NCBI RefSeq assembly: GCF_023195535.1
Contig: NZ_JALPNF010000002.1
Coordinates: 124,001 to 188,000, forward strand
Origin: Sphingomonas faeni
GTDB taxonomy: Bacteria; Pseudomonadota; Alphaproteobacteria; Sphingomonadales; Sphingomonadaceae
Direction of reading: 5' to 3'
Length of the DNA stretch: 64,000 nucleotides
Part shown: positions 26,827 through 36,394 of the stretch, piece by piece
Layout of the letters: the number at the start of each line of letters is the position of its first letter
Position numbering within the stretch: position 1 is the first letter of the stretch
Made by a program: the position numbers and the translations under genes
Notes under the pieces: model-generated
Databases searched by the model: none
The model's input: only the letters and a program-made list of their open reading frames with translations
What the model was told of the DNA's origin: nothing

Positions 26827-28242
26827 ATGCAACCGGACCAGATATCGGCCGCCGACGGCCTGCCCAAGCCCCGCCGCTTCATGGCGATCGCCGCGATTTC
26901 GGCGGGAACGGCGCTGACGATCATCGACGGCGGCATCGCCACGGTCGCGCTGCCGACGATCGCGCGCGACCTGAACGTCGGCAGCAGCGCGGTGGTGACC
27001 GTGGTCACGGTGTACCAGCTGATCCTGGCGATGGCGCTGCTCCCGTTCTCGGGACTCGGCGACCGGATCGGGCTGAAGCGGATGTACCAATATGGCCAGC
27101 TGCTGTTCACGGTCGCGACGCTGCTATTTTTCTTCGCGAAGAGCCTGCCGTTCCTGCTCGTCGTCCGCGCGGCGCAAGCGTTGGGCGCAGCGGCGGCGCT
27201 CAGCGTCTCGTCGGCGCTGATCCGCTCGATCTATCCGACCAAGCAGCTTGGCCGCGGGCTCGGGATCAACTCGGTCGTGGTGTCGAGTTCGGCGGCGCTG
27301 GCTCCGACGATCGGCGGACTGGTGCTCGCGATCGCACCGTGGCCCTGGGTGTTCGCGAGCGCGGTGCCGTTCGCGATCGCGTCGCTGCTACTTGGCCGCG
27401 CGCTGCCCGAGCCGCACCGGCGTGACGAGCCGTTCGACGTGCTTGGCGCGGTGATGTGCGCGGCGATGATCGGGCTCGTGATCGGCGGCGCGGAGAGCGC
27501 GGTCCACGGCGACAGTCCGATCGTCTCGGCCGCGATCGTATTGACCGGCGCGGTGATCGGCTGGTTCTTCGTGAAGCGCGAACAGGGCGAGACCAAGCCG
27601 ATCCTGCCGATCGATCTGCTCGCCCGGCCGGTGCTCGCGCTGTCGGCGATCGGTGCGTACACCGCGTTCATCGCGCAGATGACGTTGTTGCTGTCGACGC
27701 CGTTCCGGTTGACGCATGCGTATGGGTTCTCGGCCGCCGAAGTCGGCGCGGCAATCGCGCCGTGGCCGCTGGCGAACATGGTCGTGGCGCCGCTGTCGGG
27801 GTGGTTGTCGGATCGGTATCCGGCGGGGCTGCTCGGCGGGATCGGGATGAGCGTCTCGATCTGCGCGCTGCTGTTGCTCGCCTACATGCCGGCGGATCCG
27901 GGGTATTTCGATATCGCGTGGCGGATGGCGTTGTGCGGGTCTGGGTTCGGGATGTTCATGGCGCCGAATGCGCGGTTGATCATCGGGAGTGCGCCGAGGG
28001 AGCGGGCGGCGGCGGCGGGTGGCCTCGTCTCGACCGTCCGGCTGGTCGGCCAGACGACCGGCGCCACCTTGGTCGCCGCGCTGCTGGCCATGGGCGTAGG
28101 TGCCGGCATGACCCCGCCTTTGGTTGCCGCAGGTCTCGCGCTGGTGGCAGGCCTATGCAGCCTGAGCCGACTCCGTCCCTCGATCCGCAACCCGCCGAGC
28201 GAGGAAACGCAGGACGTGCAACCAGCGTCCCAGGCGCGGTGA
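26827..28242 (+). CDS. MFS transporter, DHA2-like
   Basis: Inner-membrane drug:proton antiporter-like major facilitator, 471 residues with about 13-14 predicted spans. Family motifs are LTIIDGGIATVALPTIARDL in the first helix (DHA2 motif D1-like), GLGDRIGLKRMYQYGQLLF (motif A) and SSSAALAPTIGGLVLAIAPW (motif C with GP-type glycines). A central hydrophilic loop at about residues 190-210 precedes a further pair of spans. It is divergent from the S9 peptidase gene. Substrate unknown. Confidence 0.87.
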   Translation: MQPDQISAADGLPKPRRFMAIAAISAGTALTIIDGGIATVALPTIARDLNVGSSAVVTVVTVYQLILAMALLPFSGLGDRIGLKRMYQYGQLLFTVATLLFFFAKSLPFLLVVRAAQALGAAAALSVSSALIRSIYPTKQLGRGLGINSVVVSSSAALAPTIGGLVLAIAPWPWVFASAVPFAIASLLLGRALPEPHRRDEPFDVLGAVMCAAMIGLVIGGAESAVHGDSPIVSAAIVLTGAVIGWFFVKREQGETKPILPIDLLARPVLALSAIGAYTAFIAQMTLLLSTPFRLTHAYGFSAAEVGAAIAPWPLANMVVAPLSGWLSDRYPAGLLGGIGMSVSICALLLLAYMPADPGYFDIAWRMALCGSGFGMFMAPNARLIIGSAPRERAAAAGGLVSTVRLVGQTTGATLVAALLAMGVGAGMTPPLVAAGLALVAGLCSLSRLRPSIRNPPSEETQDVQPASQAR

Positions 28243-28278
28243 CCTACTCCCTCTCACCGCAGGGGAGCCGAAGGATGA

Positions 28279-28336
28279 TTGTTCACCCGCGAAGGCGGGT
28301 GCCCGGTCTGGGTCCCCGCCTTCGCGGGGACACCCA
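28279..28336. repeat. Paired-hairpin repeat, family B copy 1
   Basis: TTCACCCGCGAAGGCGGGTG then, after a 13-base spacer, CCCCGCCTTCGCGGGGACAC: two hairpins in opposite order. It is directly joined to the larger element at 28337. Confidence 0.82.
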
Positions 28337-28533
28337 TCCTCCCCGGCACGGGGAGGGGGACCGCCGCTCGCAGAGCGGGGGTGGAGGGGGATCACCCGGA
28401 GCGTACCGCCTCGAAGAGCGAACTCGGCAACCGCTTTAGCAGACCTCAACCTGGAGCATCCACAACCTTATCTCGCGGGGAAAGCCCCCTCCACCAGCTT
28501 CGCTGGTCCCCCTCCCCGTTCCGGGGAGGATCA
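28337..28533. repeat. Long composite inverted repeat
   Basis: Left arm ATCCTCCCCGGCACGGGGAG with GGTGGAGGGGG, right arm CCCCCTCCACCAGC and CTCCCCGTTCCGGGGAGGAT; the arms pair over about 200 bases with about 80 unpaired central bases. With family B copy 1 it fills 28243-28542, between the convergent MFS and DUF885 genes. No coding sequence is seen there. Confidence 0.8.
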
Positions 28534-28542
28534 GCCCTCAAC

Positions 28543-30285
28543 TCAAAACGCCGCGCTCGCCTTAGCCTCCCCCAGCATCGCGGCCCTAACCAGCGGAATC
28601 GGCGGCCCGCCAAAACTCAGGAGCTGGTCGTGGAACGCCTTCCAAGCCTTCCGGCCGCCCCGCGTCGCGGTCCAGTCGCTGCGCAGCTTGCGGATCATCA
28701 GCTTGCCCATCGTGTAGTTCAGATACGCCGGATCATACGTCCCACGCGCCGCCTGCTGCTTCGCATTCCCCTCGTCCTGGTAACATTCGTCGACGAACAT
28801 CCGGAACGACTGCTCCTGCGTCATCCCCTTCGCGTGCATGCGGATCGCGGACAGGTACCGGCAATCGCGCAGCAGAGCGTTAGAGATCTGCCCGACATGC
28901 GTCTCGGGATCACCGTTATTCAGCCCAGCCTCGAACATCATCTCCTCGGCATAATGCGCCCACCCCTCGGCGAACGCATATCCCACGAACAACCGCCCGA
29001 AGAGCGACGGCGAGCGGTTCGCATGCAGGAACTGGACGAAATGCCCCGGCATCACCTCGTGCACCGACGTGAACAGCAGGTCGTTCTTGCCCGGCACGAA
29101 CGCGTCCTGCACCGCCTTGCTCCAGCTCGGATCGGGCGGCGAGATGTAGTAGATCGACGGCACGCCCTTCTCGAACGGCCCCGGCGGATCGATATAGGCC
29201 GAGTTCTGCCGGTTGTACGGCGGCGATTCCTCGACCAGCGCCTGCTCGGTCCCCGGAATCGTCAGCAGGTCGTGATCGACCACAAACTTGCGCAAGGTCG
29301 GGATCTGCCGCCGCGCCTCCGCGACCGGGCCGCCGACCGGCTTGTTCGCGTTCATCTTGTCCATGCACGCCGTGATCGACAGCCCCTTGGCGAACACCCC
29401 GCACGCCTGCGCCAGCGCCGTCTGGTTGCGTTTCAGATCGGCAACACCCGCCGCCTCCAGTTGGTCGAGCGGCGTATCGACGCCCTCGGTCATCGCCACC
29501 ATCCGCGAGAACTTGTCCGCCCCGAGCGCAAAATCCTGCGTCGCGGTGGCACGCTGGCCCTCGGTCCACGTCCCCAGATCGCGCATCGCCGCCGCTGCCG
29601 CCTTCGCCGCATCGGTCAGCTGCTTCTGCGCCGCCGCATCCTTGACGCTTGCGAATGCCTTCACCGCGTCGCCCGCATAATAGTCGGCAAAACCGTTGAA
29701 CGCCGCCGTCCCGTAATTGACATAGCTCAGCGGCATCGGGGCCTTCAGGTTCGCCTTGATGTTGCCCGCCGCCGCCGGGATCTTCTGGAAAAACGCGGTC
29801 AGCGCCTTCATCCGCGTCGGCGCATCGGCATAGTTGCGCGCGATATACGTGTTCGGATCGAGCCCCGCGCTCACATACCAGGCGGGGTTATGATGCGGTT
29901 GGTCGGCATCCTCGAGCCAGAACAACTTGCCCTTGGCTACCTGCACCAGATAATCGCGCTCGAACGCCTCGGCAGGCTTCAAATCCTTGAACGCCCCCGC
30001 CTTGTCGATCGCGGCGTGCAGGAAGTCCGCCTGTCGCTTCAGCCCCGCAGCACTCCAATCGCCGAGCCCGCCATCATACTCGTGCTTGCCCTGATAGACC
30101 GCGTTGGCCGGATCGATCTTGAACCAGCCATCGATGAAGCCGTCGCGGAACCCGGCCCAGTCGTTCTTCGCAGCAGGGGTCGGCGCAGGTGCCGCAGCCT
30201 GTGTGTTCGAGGTAGTCTGTGCAGGCCCGCACGCGCTCAGCGTCAGCGCAGCCGCCGCCACCGTGGCCAGAAGTCCGATCCGCAT
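28543..30285 (-). CDS. DUF885-family lipoprotein
   Basis: 580-residue predicted metal-dependent protein. It opens with a lipoprotein signal peptide with lipobox LTLSAC (cysteine near residue 19), so the mature protein is membrane-anchored in the periplasm. The DUF885 signature is SVHEVMPGHFVQFLH, an HExxxGH zinc-type motif, followed by EGWAHYAEEMM with a probable third ligand. Members resemble thermolysin-like carboxypeptidases. The start at MRIGLLAT is chosen for the signal peptide; a longer frame into the divergent hydrolase is spurious. It is divergent from the alpha/beta hydrolase gene. Confidence 0.9.
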   Translation of the reverse strand: MRIGLLATVAAAALTLSACGPAQTTSNTQAAAPAPTPAAKNDWAGFRDGFIDGWFKIDPANAVYQGKHEYDGGLGDWSAAGLKRQADFLHAAIDKAGAFKDLKPAEAFERDYLVQVAKGKLFWLEDADQPHHNPAWYVSAGLDPNTYIARNYADAPTRMKALTAFFQKIPAAAGNIKANLKAPMPLSYVNYGTAAFNGFADYYAGDAVKAFASVKDAAAQKQLTDAAKAAAAAMRDLGTWTEGQRATATQDFALGADKFSRMVAMTEGVDTPLDQLEAAGVADLKRNQTALAQACGVFAKGLSITACMDKMNANKPVGGPVAEARRQIPTLRKFVVDHDLLTIPGTEQALVEESPPYNRQNSAYIDPPGPFEKGVPSIYYISPPDPSWSKAVQDAFVPGKNDLLFTSVHEVMPGHFVQFLHANRSPSLFGRLFVGYAFAEGWAHYAEEMMFEAGLNNGDPETHVGQISNALLRDCRYLSAIRMHAKGMTQEQSFRMFVDECYQDEGNAKQQAARGTYDPAYLNYTMGKLMIRKLRSDWTATRGGRKAWKAFHDQLLSFGGPPIPLVRAAMLGEAKASAAF

Positions 30286-30348
30286 CTCGTCTCCAATTCC
30301 GATTCGTGACGCCATGCTGCCAGTCGAAGCGCCGCTGCGCCAGTGCGC

Positions 30349-30373
30349 GGAACGGCGCCCAGGCTGAGCCGTT
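30349..30373 (+). promoter_or_regulatory. Consensus EcfG (general stress) promoter
   Basis: GGAAC at 30349-30353, exactly 16 bases, then CGTT at 30370-30373, a full match to the alphaproteobacterial EcfG sigma-factor consensus. The hydrolase ATG is 36 bases downstream with GGAGA as its ribosome site, giving a short leader. Confidence 0.72.
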
Positions 30374-30408
30374 GATTGCGCACCTGTTTCGACCGACTGG
30401 AGACACCG

Positions 30409-31233
30409 ATGCCCTATATAAAAACCCGTGACGGTACAGATATCTACGTCAAGGACTGGGGCACCGGCCGCCCGGTGATCCTCACGCATGGCTGGCCGCT
30501 CAACGCCGACAGCTGGGACGCGCAGGCGATGGCGCTCGCACAGGCCGGTTTCCGCGCGATCGCCTATGACCGTCGCGGGTTCGGTCGCTCGGGCCAGCCC
30601 TGGAGTGGCTACGACTACGACACGCTCACCGACGATCTCGCCGACGTGATGGAAGCGACCGGCGCGAACACCGACGCGACGATCGTCGGCTTCTCGATGG
30701 GTGGTGGCGAGATCGCGCGCTACATGAGCCGCTACGACGGCAAGGGCGTGGTCGCCGCCGGGCTGATCGCGTCGGTGGTGCCGTACATGCTCAAGACCGA
30801 CGACAATCCCGATGGCGTCGACGCGGAGACGTTGGCGAGCATCGGCGCCGGCATCGAAGACGACCGCCCGGCGTTCTTCAAGACCTTCCTCCAGCAGTTC
30901 CTCGGCGTCGGGTTCATCACCTCGCCGGTCAGCGACGAGGTCGTCGACTGGGCCTGGAGTCTGGCGATGCAGGCAGGTCTGCATCCGACGCTGCGCTGTG
31001 CGGAGGCGTTCGGCCACACCGACTTCCGCGGTGACTTGGCCGCGTTCCGCGTGCCGACACTCATCGTGCACGGGACGAGCGACAAGACAGTGCCGATCGA
31101 CGCCACCGGGCGCGCCGCAGCCAAGGGCATCGCCGGCTCGCAGCTCGTCGAATATGATGGTGCACCGCACGGCCTGACGATCACGGAGAGCGATCGCTTT
31201 ACCAACGATCTGCTGACGTTCCTGGGCAAGTAA
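30409..31233 (+). CDS. Alpha/beta hydrolase, non-heme chloroperoxidase-like
   Basis: 274-residue alpha/beta hydrolase of the cofactor-free haloperoxidase/arylesterase type. It opens with YIKTRDGTDIYVKDWGTG, has the oxyanion region HGWPLNADSWD, the nucleophile GFSMGGGEIARY (Ser near residue 97), an acid-loop Asp in VHGTSDKTVPID and the His in DGAPHGLTITE. The ATG at 30409 follows GGAGA by 7 bases; an earlier in-frame start at 30376 falls at the promoter's start region. The EcfG promoter suggests induction in stationary phase or stress. Natural substrate unknown. Confidence 0.9.
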   Translation: MPYIKTRDGTDIYVKDWGTGRPVILTHGWPLNADSWDAQAMALAQAGFRAIAYDRRGFGRSGQPWSGYDYDTLTDDLADVMEATGANTDATIVGFSMGGGEIARYMSRYDGKGVVAAGLIASVVPYMLKTDDNPDGVDAETLASIGAGIEDDRPAFFKTFLQQFLGVGFITSPVSDEVVDWAWSLAMQAGLHPTLRCAEAFGHTDFRGDLAAFRVPTLIVHGTSDKTVPIDATGRAAAKGIAGSQLVEYDGAPHGLTITESDRFTNDLLTFLGK

Positions 31234-31260
31234 CGCTTTCCGGGTCTCCACATCGTACTG

Positions 31261-31294
31261 ATCCAGGGTTCTGGCGCTCGCCAGTAACCCTGGA
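31261..31294. terminator. Strong hairpin after the hydrolase gene
   Basis: ATCCAGGGTTCTGGCG and CGCCAGTAACCCTGGAT pair over 16 bases with one bulge and a 2-base loop. It lies 28 bases after the hydrolase stop. There is no T-tract, so it may slow decay or be another REP-type palindrome rather than a true terminator. Confidence 0.5.
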
Positions 31295-31381
31295 TTAGGG
31301 TGGAACCGGGAACGAGGGTCGGAAACCAGCCTCGGTCGCGCTCAATTAACTTGTTTACAGTTTCCCAGCTACGACATCCGC

Positions 31382-32035
31382 GTGGCCCTCTCGTACCAAA
31401 CTCGCGCGCCTCGTCGCGTCTTGCCGACACGCCAAGCCTATCGAGCCGCCATTGGTGTTTCCGTTGCGGCTTTCCTCGGCTGGGTCGTCACGATCAACGC
31501 CACCTCGACGATCGTCGTCTCACCCATCAACATCTGGTTCGTCACCGCGATCAGCGTGCTCGGCGGTATGGCGGGGCTTCGGACCGGCATCGTGATCGGT
31601 GTGGTCGAAGGCGCGGTCGGCCGCCACAAAGCGAAGGCGCGACCTTGGGTGGTCCGCTGTCTGATGGCGACGATCGGCTTTGTCTTTGGCGTGATCGTCG
31701 GCGCGACGGTCGCCTATCGAATGGTCGACGTCGCCCTTTTCTGGCGATCCGACGAGCCGGTCGTCACCACCATTTTCCCCATCCACGCGGTGGGCCTTGC
31801 CAAGGCGACGCCCTTCCTATCGATCGGATCGGAGGGTGAGCGCGACGATATTCGCATCTCCAAACGCGACTATGACGTACTGAGGACCGGGGCCCCCCTC
31901 CGCCGGCCGTGGCGCTATTGCATCGCCCTCAAGCGCCAGGCGAATTACGAGGCGGTTCGCGTATGGCGACCCCGTTCACGCCGTTCCGGGCCACAAACGG
32001 TATTCCCGTGCCCGTCCTATGCGCAGTGGTGGTAA
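31382..32035 (+). CDS. Predicted membrane protein, unknown
   Basis: 217-residue protein with a GTG start. Hydrophobic segments lie at about residues 22-40 (AAIGVSVAAFLGWVVTI), 48-73 (IWFVTAISVLGGMAGLRTG) and 92-112 (CLMATIGFVFGVIVGATVAY), followed by a soluble C-terminal half of about 100 residues (PIHAVGLAKATPFLSIG). No family was recognised. It ends 7 bases from the convergent ftsB gene. Codon use is less biased than in the neighbouring housekeeping genes, and the C-terminal tail is basic. Confidence 0.55.
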   Translation: MALSYQTRAPRRVLPTRQAYRAAIGVSVAAFLGWVVTINATSTIVVSPINIWFVTAISVLGGMAGLRTGIVIGVVEGAVGRHKAKARPWVVRCLMATIGFVFGVIVGATVAYRMVDVALFWRSDEPVVTTIFPIHAVGLAKATPFLSIGSEGERDDIRISKRDYDVLRTGAPLRRPWRYCIALKRQANYEAVRVWRPRSRRSGPQTVFPCPSYAQWW

Positions 32036-32042
32036 GCCGTCG

Positions 32043-32369
32043 TCAATTACCGAGCGGGACGATCACCTCGTCCGGATGCGCCACGTTCAGTTCCTTTCGG
32101 ACCATCTCGTCGACCATGTCCGGATTGGCATGATCCGGGTTTAGCAACGCGACCCGGTTTTTCAGCACCTCGCGCTTGCGATCGAGCGCGGCATAGTCCT
32201 GCTCGCGCTTCGCAAGCTGGCGCTTATAGTCGCCATAGGCGAACATCCCGTTCGGTCCGAGCACGGCATACGCGCCGAAGAACGCCATCAGCGTCAGCCC
32301 CAACGCCGGCCACGCGGCCTTGCGCATCGTCTTCCGCAGCTTGCTGGTCTTCGTCGTCACGCGTGCCAT
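32043..32369 (-). CDS. ftsB: Septum formation initiator FtsB
   Basis: 108-residue bitopic divisome protein that bridges FtsL and FtsQ in the inner membrane. After a short basic N-terminus (MARVTTKTSKLRKTMRKAAW) it has one membrane span (PALGLTLMAFFGAYAVLG) and then a coiled coil (KRQLAKREQDYAALDRKREV). It ends MVRKELNVAHPDEVIVPL, the usual FtsB/DivIC ending. GGAGG precedes the ATG at 32369 by 6 bases. It lies downstream of eno, the conserved eno-ftsB order, with a family D repeat between them. Confidence 0.88.
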   Translation of the reverse strand: MARVTTKTSKLRKTMRKAAWPALGLTLMAFFGAYAVLGPNGMFAYGDYKRQLAKREQDYAALDRKREVLKNRVALLNPDHANPDMVDEMVRKELNVAHPDEVIVPLGN

Positions 32370-32390
32370 GCTCGTCCTCCGGTAGTTCTC

Positions 32391-32485
32391 CGTCACCCCG
32401 GACTTGTTCCGGGGTCCACCGCTCCGCACACTCGAGTCTCTCGATATGCGGGACCGTGGATGCCGGAACAAGCCCGGCATGACGG
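32391..32485. repeat. Paired-hairpin repeat, family D copy 1
   Basis: CGTCACCCCGGACTTGTTCC GGGG and later GATGCCGGAACAAGCCCGGC ATGACGG: two hairpins whose outer bases also pair. It lies between eno and ftsB. A second copy lies at 53432-53519. Confidence 0.87.
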
Positions 32486-32499
32486 ATGGGGTGGGTCAA

Positions 32500-33792
<1,293 letters not shown>

Positions 33793-33900
33793 CTACAAAT
33801 CCCGGTGCCGGGTCGTTCGCGCCGCCTCTACCGTCTCGCGCCATTGCGGGCAATCGCGCGGACACCCGAGAACAGTGTCGTGCAATCGCGCGACGGTTCG

Positions 33901-33925
33901 GGAACCGTGCTCCGGCGGCGGTGTT
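33901..33925 (+). promoter_or_regulatory. Possible EcfG promoter for YqjD-like operon
   Basis: GGAAC at 33901-33905, 16 bases, then TGTT at 33922-33925: one base from the EcfG consensus GGAAC-N16/17-CGTT. The operon's first ATG is 31 bases downstream with AAAGGGA as ribosome site. E. coli yqjD is under stationary-phase control, which fits a stress promoter here. Confidence 0.5.
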
Positions 33926-33955
33926 GAGGGCGTAACAATTCTGAAAGGGACCGTC

Positions 33956-34465
33956 ATGGCCGACTCCAGCGTAAACGATACCGTCAAAGACCTGAAAACG
34001 ACCGCGAACGAGGTTGGTACCGAGGTGAGCAAGACGATCGATAACAAGATGGGCGACAACGGCACCAGCGATCTCTCGGCCAAGACCGCCGACGCCAAGC
34101 AGGCGATCAAGGAAGGCGCGAGCAAGTACAGCGCGCAGGCCGCCGACAAGGCGCGCACCTTCGCCGAGGACGGCAAGGCCCGTGCAAGCGGCGCGCTCGA
34201 GCAGATCGCGCAGCTTCTCAACGACGCCGCCGGCCAGGTCGACGAGAAGCTCGGCTCGCAATACGGTGGCTATGCCCGCAGCGCTGCCGACAGCGTCTCG
34301 GGTTTCGCCGACCAAGTGAAGGCGAAGGACATCGACGAGTTGGTCGACGACGCCCGTGAACTCGTACGGAAGTCGCCGGCGATCGCAGTCGGCGCAGCAT
34401 CGGCCATCGGTTTCGTCATCGCGCGACTGGTCCAGTCGGGCGTCGACGCCAACCCGAAGGCCTGA
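33956..34465 (+). CDS. YqjD/ElaB-like C-tail-anchored protein
   Basis: 169-residue protein. A long helical region rich in Ala, Lys, Asp and Glu (DTVKDLKTTANEVGTEVSK onward) is followed by DIDELVDDARELVRKSPAIA and a single C-terminal membrane segment AVGAASAIGFVIARLV, the layout of the DUF883/ElaB/YqjD ribosome-associated inner-membrane proteins. In E. coli YqjD tethers ribosomes at the membrane in stationary phase; the same role here is inference. It is first in a three-gene set with holin-like and DUF3618 proteins, matching E. coli yqjD-yqjE-yqjK in kind. Confidence 0.77.
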   Translation: MADSSVNDTVKDLKTTANEVGTEVSKTIDNKMGDNGTSDLSAKTADAKQAIKEGASKYSAQAADKARTFAEDGKARASGALEQIAQLLNDAAGQVDEKLGSQYGGYARSAADSVSGFADQVKAKDIDELVDDARELVRKSPAIAVGAASAIGFVIARLVQSGVDANPKA

Positions 34466-34469
34466 CGCC

Positions 34470-34820
34470 TTGTCCGATCCCGTGATGCTGACCGGCGAAG
34501 ACGAGAGCCTTTCGTCGATCGTCGGTCGGCTGGCGACCGAGACGAAGAGTCTCGCGACCGCGGAAGTCGCTGTCTACAAGGCGAAGTTCGGCGAGACGGC
34601 CAGCGCGTACAAGTCCGCGGCGATGTTCTTCGCAGTCGCCGGCGTGCTGGCGCTGGCCGCGCTGATCGCACTGCTGGTCGGTGCGATCTTGACGCTGGCA
34701 ACGCTGGTAGGGCCTGGATGGTCGACCGTGATCGTCGTCGTTGCGGTGCTGGCGCTGGCCGGCATCCTGGCGATGATCGGCAAGTCGAAGCTTCAGACTA
34801 AAAGCGAGCCCGTATCATGA
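34470..34820 (+). CDS. YqjE-like phage-holin-superfamily membrane protein
   Basis: About 116 residues. A soluble N-terminus (SLSSIVGRLATETKSLATAE) precedes two adjacent membrane segments, AAMFFAVAGVLALAALIALL and a VIVVVAVLALAGILAMI stretch, as in the actinobacterial holin-X/phage holin 3_6 family to which YqjE belongs. TTG at 34470 is 4 bases after the preceding stop with GAAGG upstream; ATG at 34485 is the alternative. Its stop overlaps the next start as ATGA. Confidence 0.75.
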   Translation: MSDPVMLTGEDESLSSIVGRLATETKSLATAEVAVYKAKFGETASAYKSAAMFFAVAGVLALAALIALLVGAILTLATLVGPGWSTVIVVVAVLALAGILAMIGKSKLQTKSEPVS

Positions 34821-35089
34821 CATCCGCCAAAGTCGCCGCCGCAGAGATCGAAGCTGCCCTCGCCCGCCAGCGCGTCATGATGACCGTTGGGCAGCTCCAG
34901 GACCGGCTCAATCCGCGTCGGCTCGCGCTCAACGCCAGCCGCGACGTCGCCGATGCCGGCACCGCCGCGCTGACCGCGAGCGTCGAGACGGTGAAGCGTA
35001 ATCCGGGCCCCACCGCCGGCTTCGCTGCGGTCGCCGGGCTGTTTCTCGCGCGGCACCGGATCGTCGGACTCTTCCGCCGCGGGCGCTGA
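34817..35089 (+). CDS. DUF3618 small membrane protein
   Basis: 90-residue protein with the DUF3618 opening, [20 protein letters not shown] then LQDRLNPRRLALNA, where the family usually reads LxxKLxPxxL. A weak C-terminal hydrophobic stretch (GFAAVAGLFLARH) and a basic tail follow. It is the third gene of the YqjD-like operon, coupled by a 4-base overlap. No biochemical function is known. Confidence 0.77.
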   Translation: MTSAKVAAAEIEAALARQRVMMTVGQLQDRLNPRRLALNASRDVADAGTAALTASVETVKRNPGPTAGFAAVAGLFLARHRIVGLFRRGR

Positions 35090-35105
35090 CTGCGGTCACC
35101 GCATT

Positions 35106-35131
35106 GAAACCTTAAAGTCCCGGCTCGCGTT
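35106..35131 (+). promoter_or_regulatory. Weak EcfG-like promoter before second ElaB-like gene
   Basis: GAAAC at 35106-35110, 17 bases, then CGTT at 35128-35131; the -35 differs from GGAAC at one base. It lies 53 bases before the ATG at 35184. Confidence 0.3.
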
Positions 35132-35183
35132 GAACCCCCATTGAATTGAACGGCGAGCAGCTTGCCACCAGAAGGACATTTCC

Positions 35184-35663
35184 ATGACCGACGCAAAGAC
35201 CACCGCCAACGAAGCCGACCGCGAGACCGAGAGCCGTCTCCGCGAAGGTCTCGACACCGCCCGCGAGACCGCATCGAAGGTCTATCACGACGCTGGCGAC
35301 AAGGCTTCCGAGGTTCTTGAAGTCTCGCGCGAAAAGACCAAGCGCGTCGTCAACAACCTTGAATCCAACCCGCTCGGCATTCTGGTCGGCGGCCTCGCCG
35401 TCGGTGCGCTCGCCGGCGCGCTGATCCCGCGTTCGGCACGCGAGAAGGAATTGCTCGCGCCGGTCGGCAAGCGTCTCAGCGAGACCGTCGTTGCCGCCAC
35501 CGCCGCCGCCAAGGCTGCGGGCCAATCGGAACTCGGCGAACTCGGCCTCACCAAGGACAATGCACGCGGCCAGGCCAAGGGTTTGCTCGAAGGCGTCGTC
35601 AAGGCGCTGACCACCGCGGGTACTGCAGGTGCGAAGGCCGTTTCGCAAAAGCCAGCTGTCTAA
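35184..35663 (+). CDS. ElaB/YqjD-like helical protein
   Basis: 159-residue protein with a charged helical N-terminus (ETESRLREGLDTARETASKV), a KVYHDAGDKASEVLEVSREK stretch and a weak membrane segment SNPLGILVGGLAVGALAGALIPR near residues 60-82, then an Ala-rich C-terminal helix. The pattern is similar to the DUF883-type protein at 33956 but with the membrane part in the middle. It is separate from the operon upstream by 94 bases and has its own possible EcfG-type promoter. Probably stress-related; function unknown. Confidence 0.68.
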   Translation: MTDAKTTANEADRETESRLREGLDTARETASKVYHDAGDKASEVLEVSREKTKRVVNNLESNPLGILVGGLAVGALAGALIPRSAREKELLAPVGKRLSETVVAATAAAKAAGQSELGELGLTKDNARGQAKGLLEGVVKALTTAGTAGAKAVSQKPAV

Positions 35664-35742
35664 ATAGAGACCGCTAAGGGTTCAAAGCGCGGGTCGAACA
35701 CGCTAGGGCATCTGCAACCTCCCTCCCAAGGACAAGCAGCGC

Positions 35743-35973
35743 ATGAGCAAGCTCCACCTCGTATTCGGCGGCCGCGTCAGCGACCCGCGCACCCTGAATT
35801 TCAACGATCTGAGCAAGATCGAATTCGTCGGCGTTTTCCCGGATTATGCCAGTGCCGAAAAGGCTTGGCGTGCTGCAGCGCAGCGGACCGTGGACGATGC
35901 GGAGATGAAGTTCGTCGTGGTGCATCTGCACCGGATGCTCGAGCCTAACCTGTCTGGTTCGACCGCGGCCTGA
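35743..35973 (+). CDS. DUF4170-domain small protein
   Basis: 76-residue protein with the DUF4170 pattern: KLHLVFGGRVSDP, then FVGVFPDYASAEKAWRAAAQ, then VVHLHRMLEP. It is widespread in Alphaproteobacteria as a single-domain protein of unknown function. AAGGA lies about 12 bases before the ATG. It stands alone, followed by a 570-base gap filled with repeats. Confidence 0.85.
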   Translation: MSKLHLVFGGRVSDPRTLNFNDLSKIEFVGVFPDYASAEKAWRAAAQRTVDDAEMKFVVVHLHRMLEPNLSGSTAA

Positions 35974-35986
35974 ACCGAGTACCGAC

Positions 35987-36083
35987 CGTCATTCCCGCGG
36001 AGGCGGGAACCCATATTGGCTGACGTCGCGACTTGCTCGCAAACGATATAGGCTATGGATCCCCGCCTTCGCGGGGATGACGA
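35987..36083. repeat. Paired-hairpin repeat, family B copy 2
   Basis: GTCATTCCCGCGGAGGCGGGAA and, 45 bases on, GATCCCCGCCTTCGCGGGGATGAC, the same two-hairpin pattern as 28279 and 52644. Confidence 0.86.
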
Positions 36084-36163
36084 TGTTGAGCGACAGCACA
36101 TCTGCCTTCGTCGACTTTAGCTGGTGCTCAAGACCCAGCGAAACTGGCGTAGCTCAAAACAAC

Positions 36164-36261
36164 TTGCCCTCACCCTTCCCACTGCAAAGAAGCCGCGGGC
36201 CCCTTCCCTCTCCCGTTGGGAGAGGGAGAGACGCCGAAGGCGGCGATAGGTGAGGGCACGC
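36164..36261. repeat. Inverted repeat with CCCTCTCCC hairpin centre
   Basis: Outer arms TTGCCCTCACC and GGTGAGGGCA pair; the inner TTCCCTCTCCCGTTGGGAGA hairpin and GACGCCGAAGGCGGC lie between. It is part of a repeat cluster at 35987-36533; no gene is seen in 35974-36541. Confidence 0.78.
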
Positions 36262-36394
36262 CCAGCAGTGCTCCCGGCACCCGTTGCGCTGGCTTGTTGA
36301 CGGACGAATTCCGTTCACGCGCTGCCCCCCCGCCCAAAGAGGGTAGAGATACGCCGGCACAGCCGACCAAGGCGCACAAGCGCGACCTTCCCTC

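Noticed and set aside
26769..27110. N-terminal extension of the S9 peptidase frame
   Set aside because: It overlaps the divergent MFS gene, while MRVLASML at 26768 has a signal peptide and a ribosome site.
30286..31251. N-terminal extension of the DUF885 frame
   Set aside because: It is antisense to the alpha/beta hydrolase; the lipoprotein signal peptide fixes the start at 30285.
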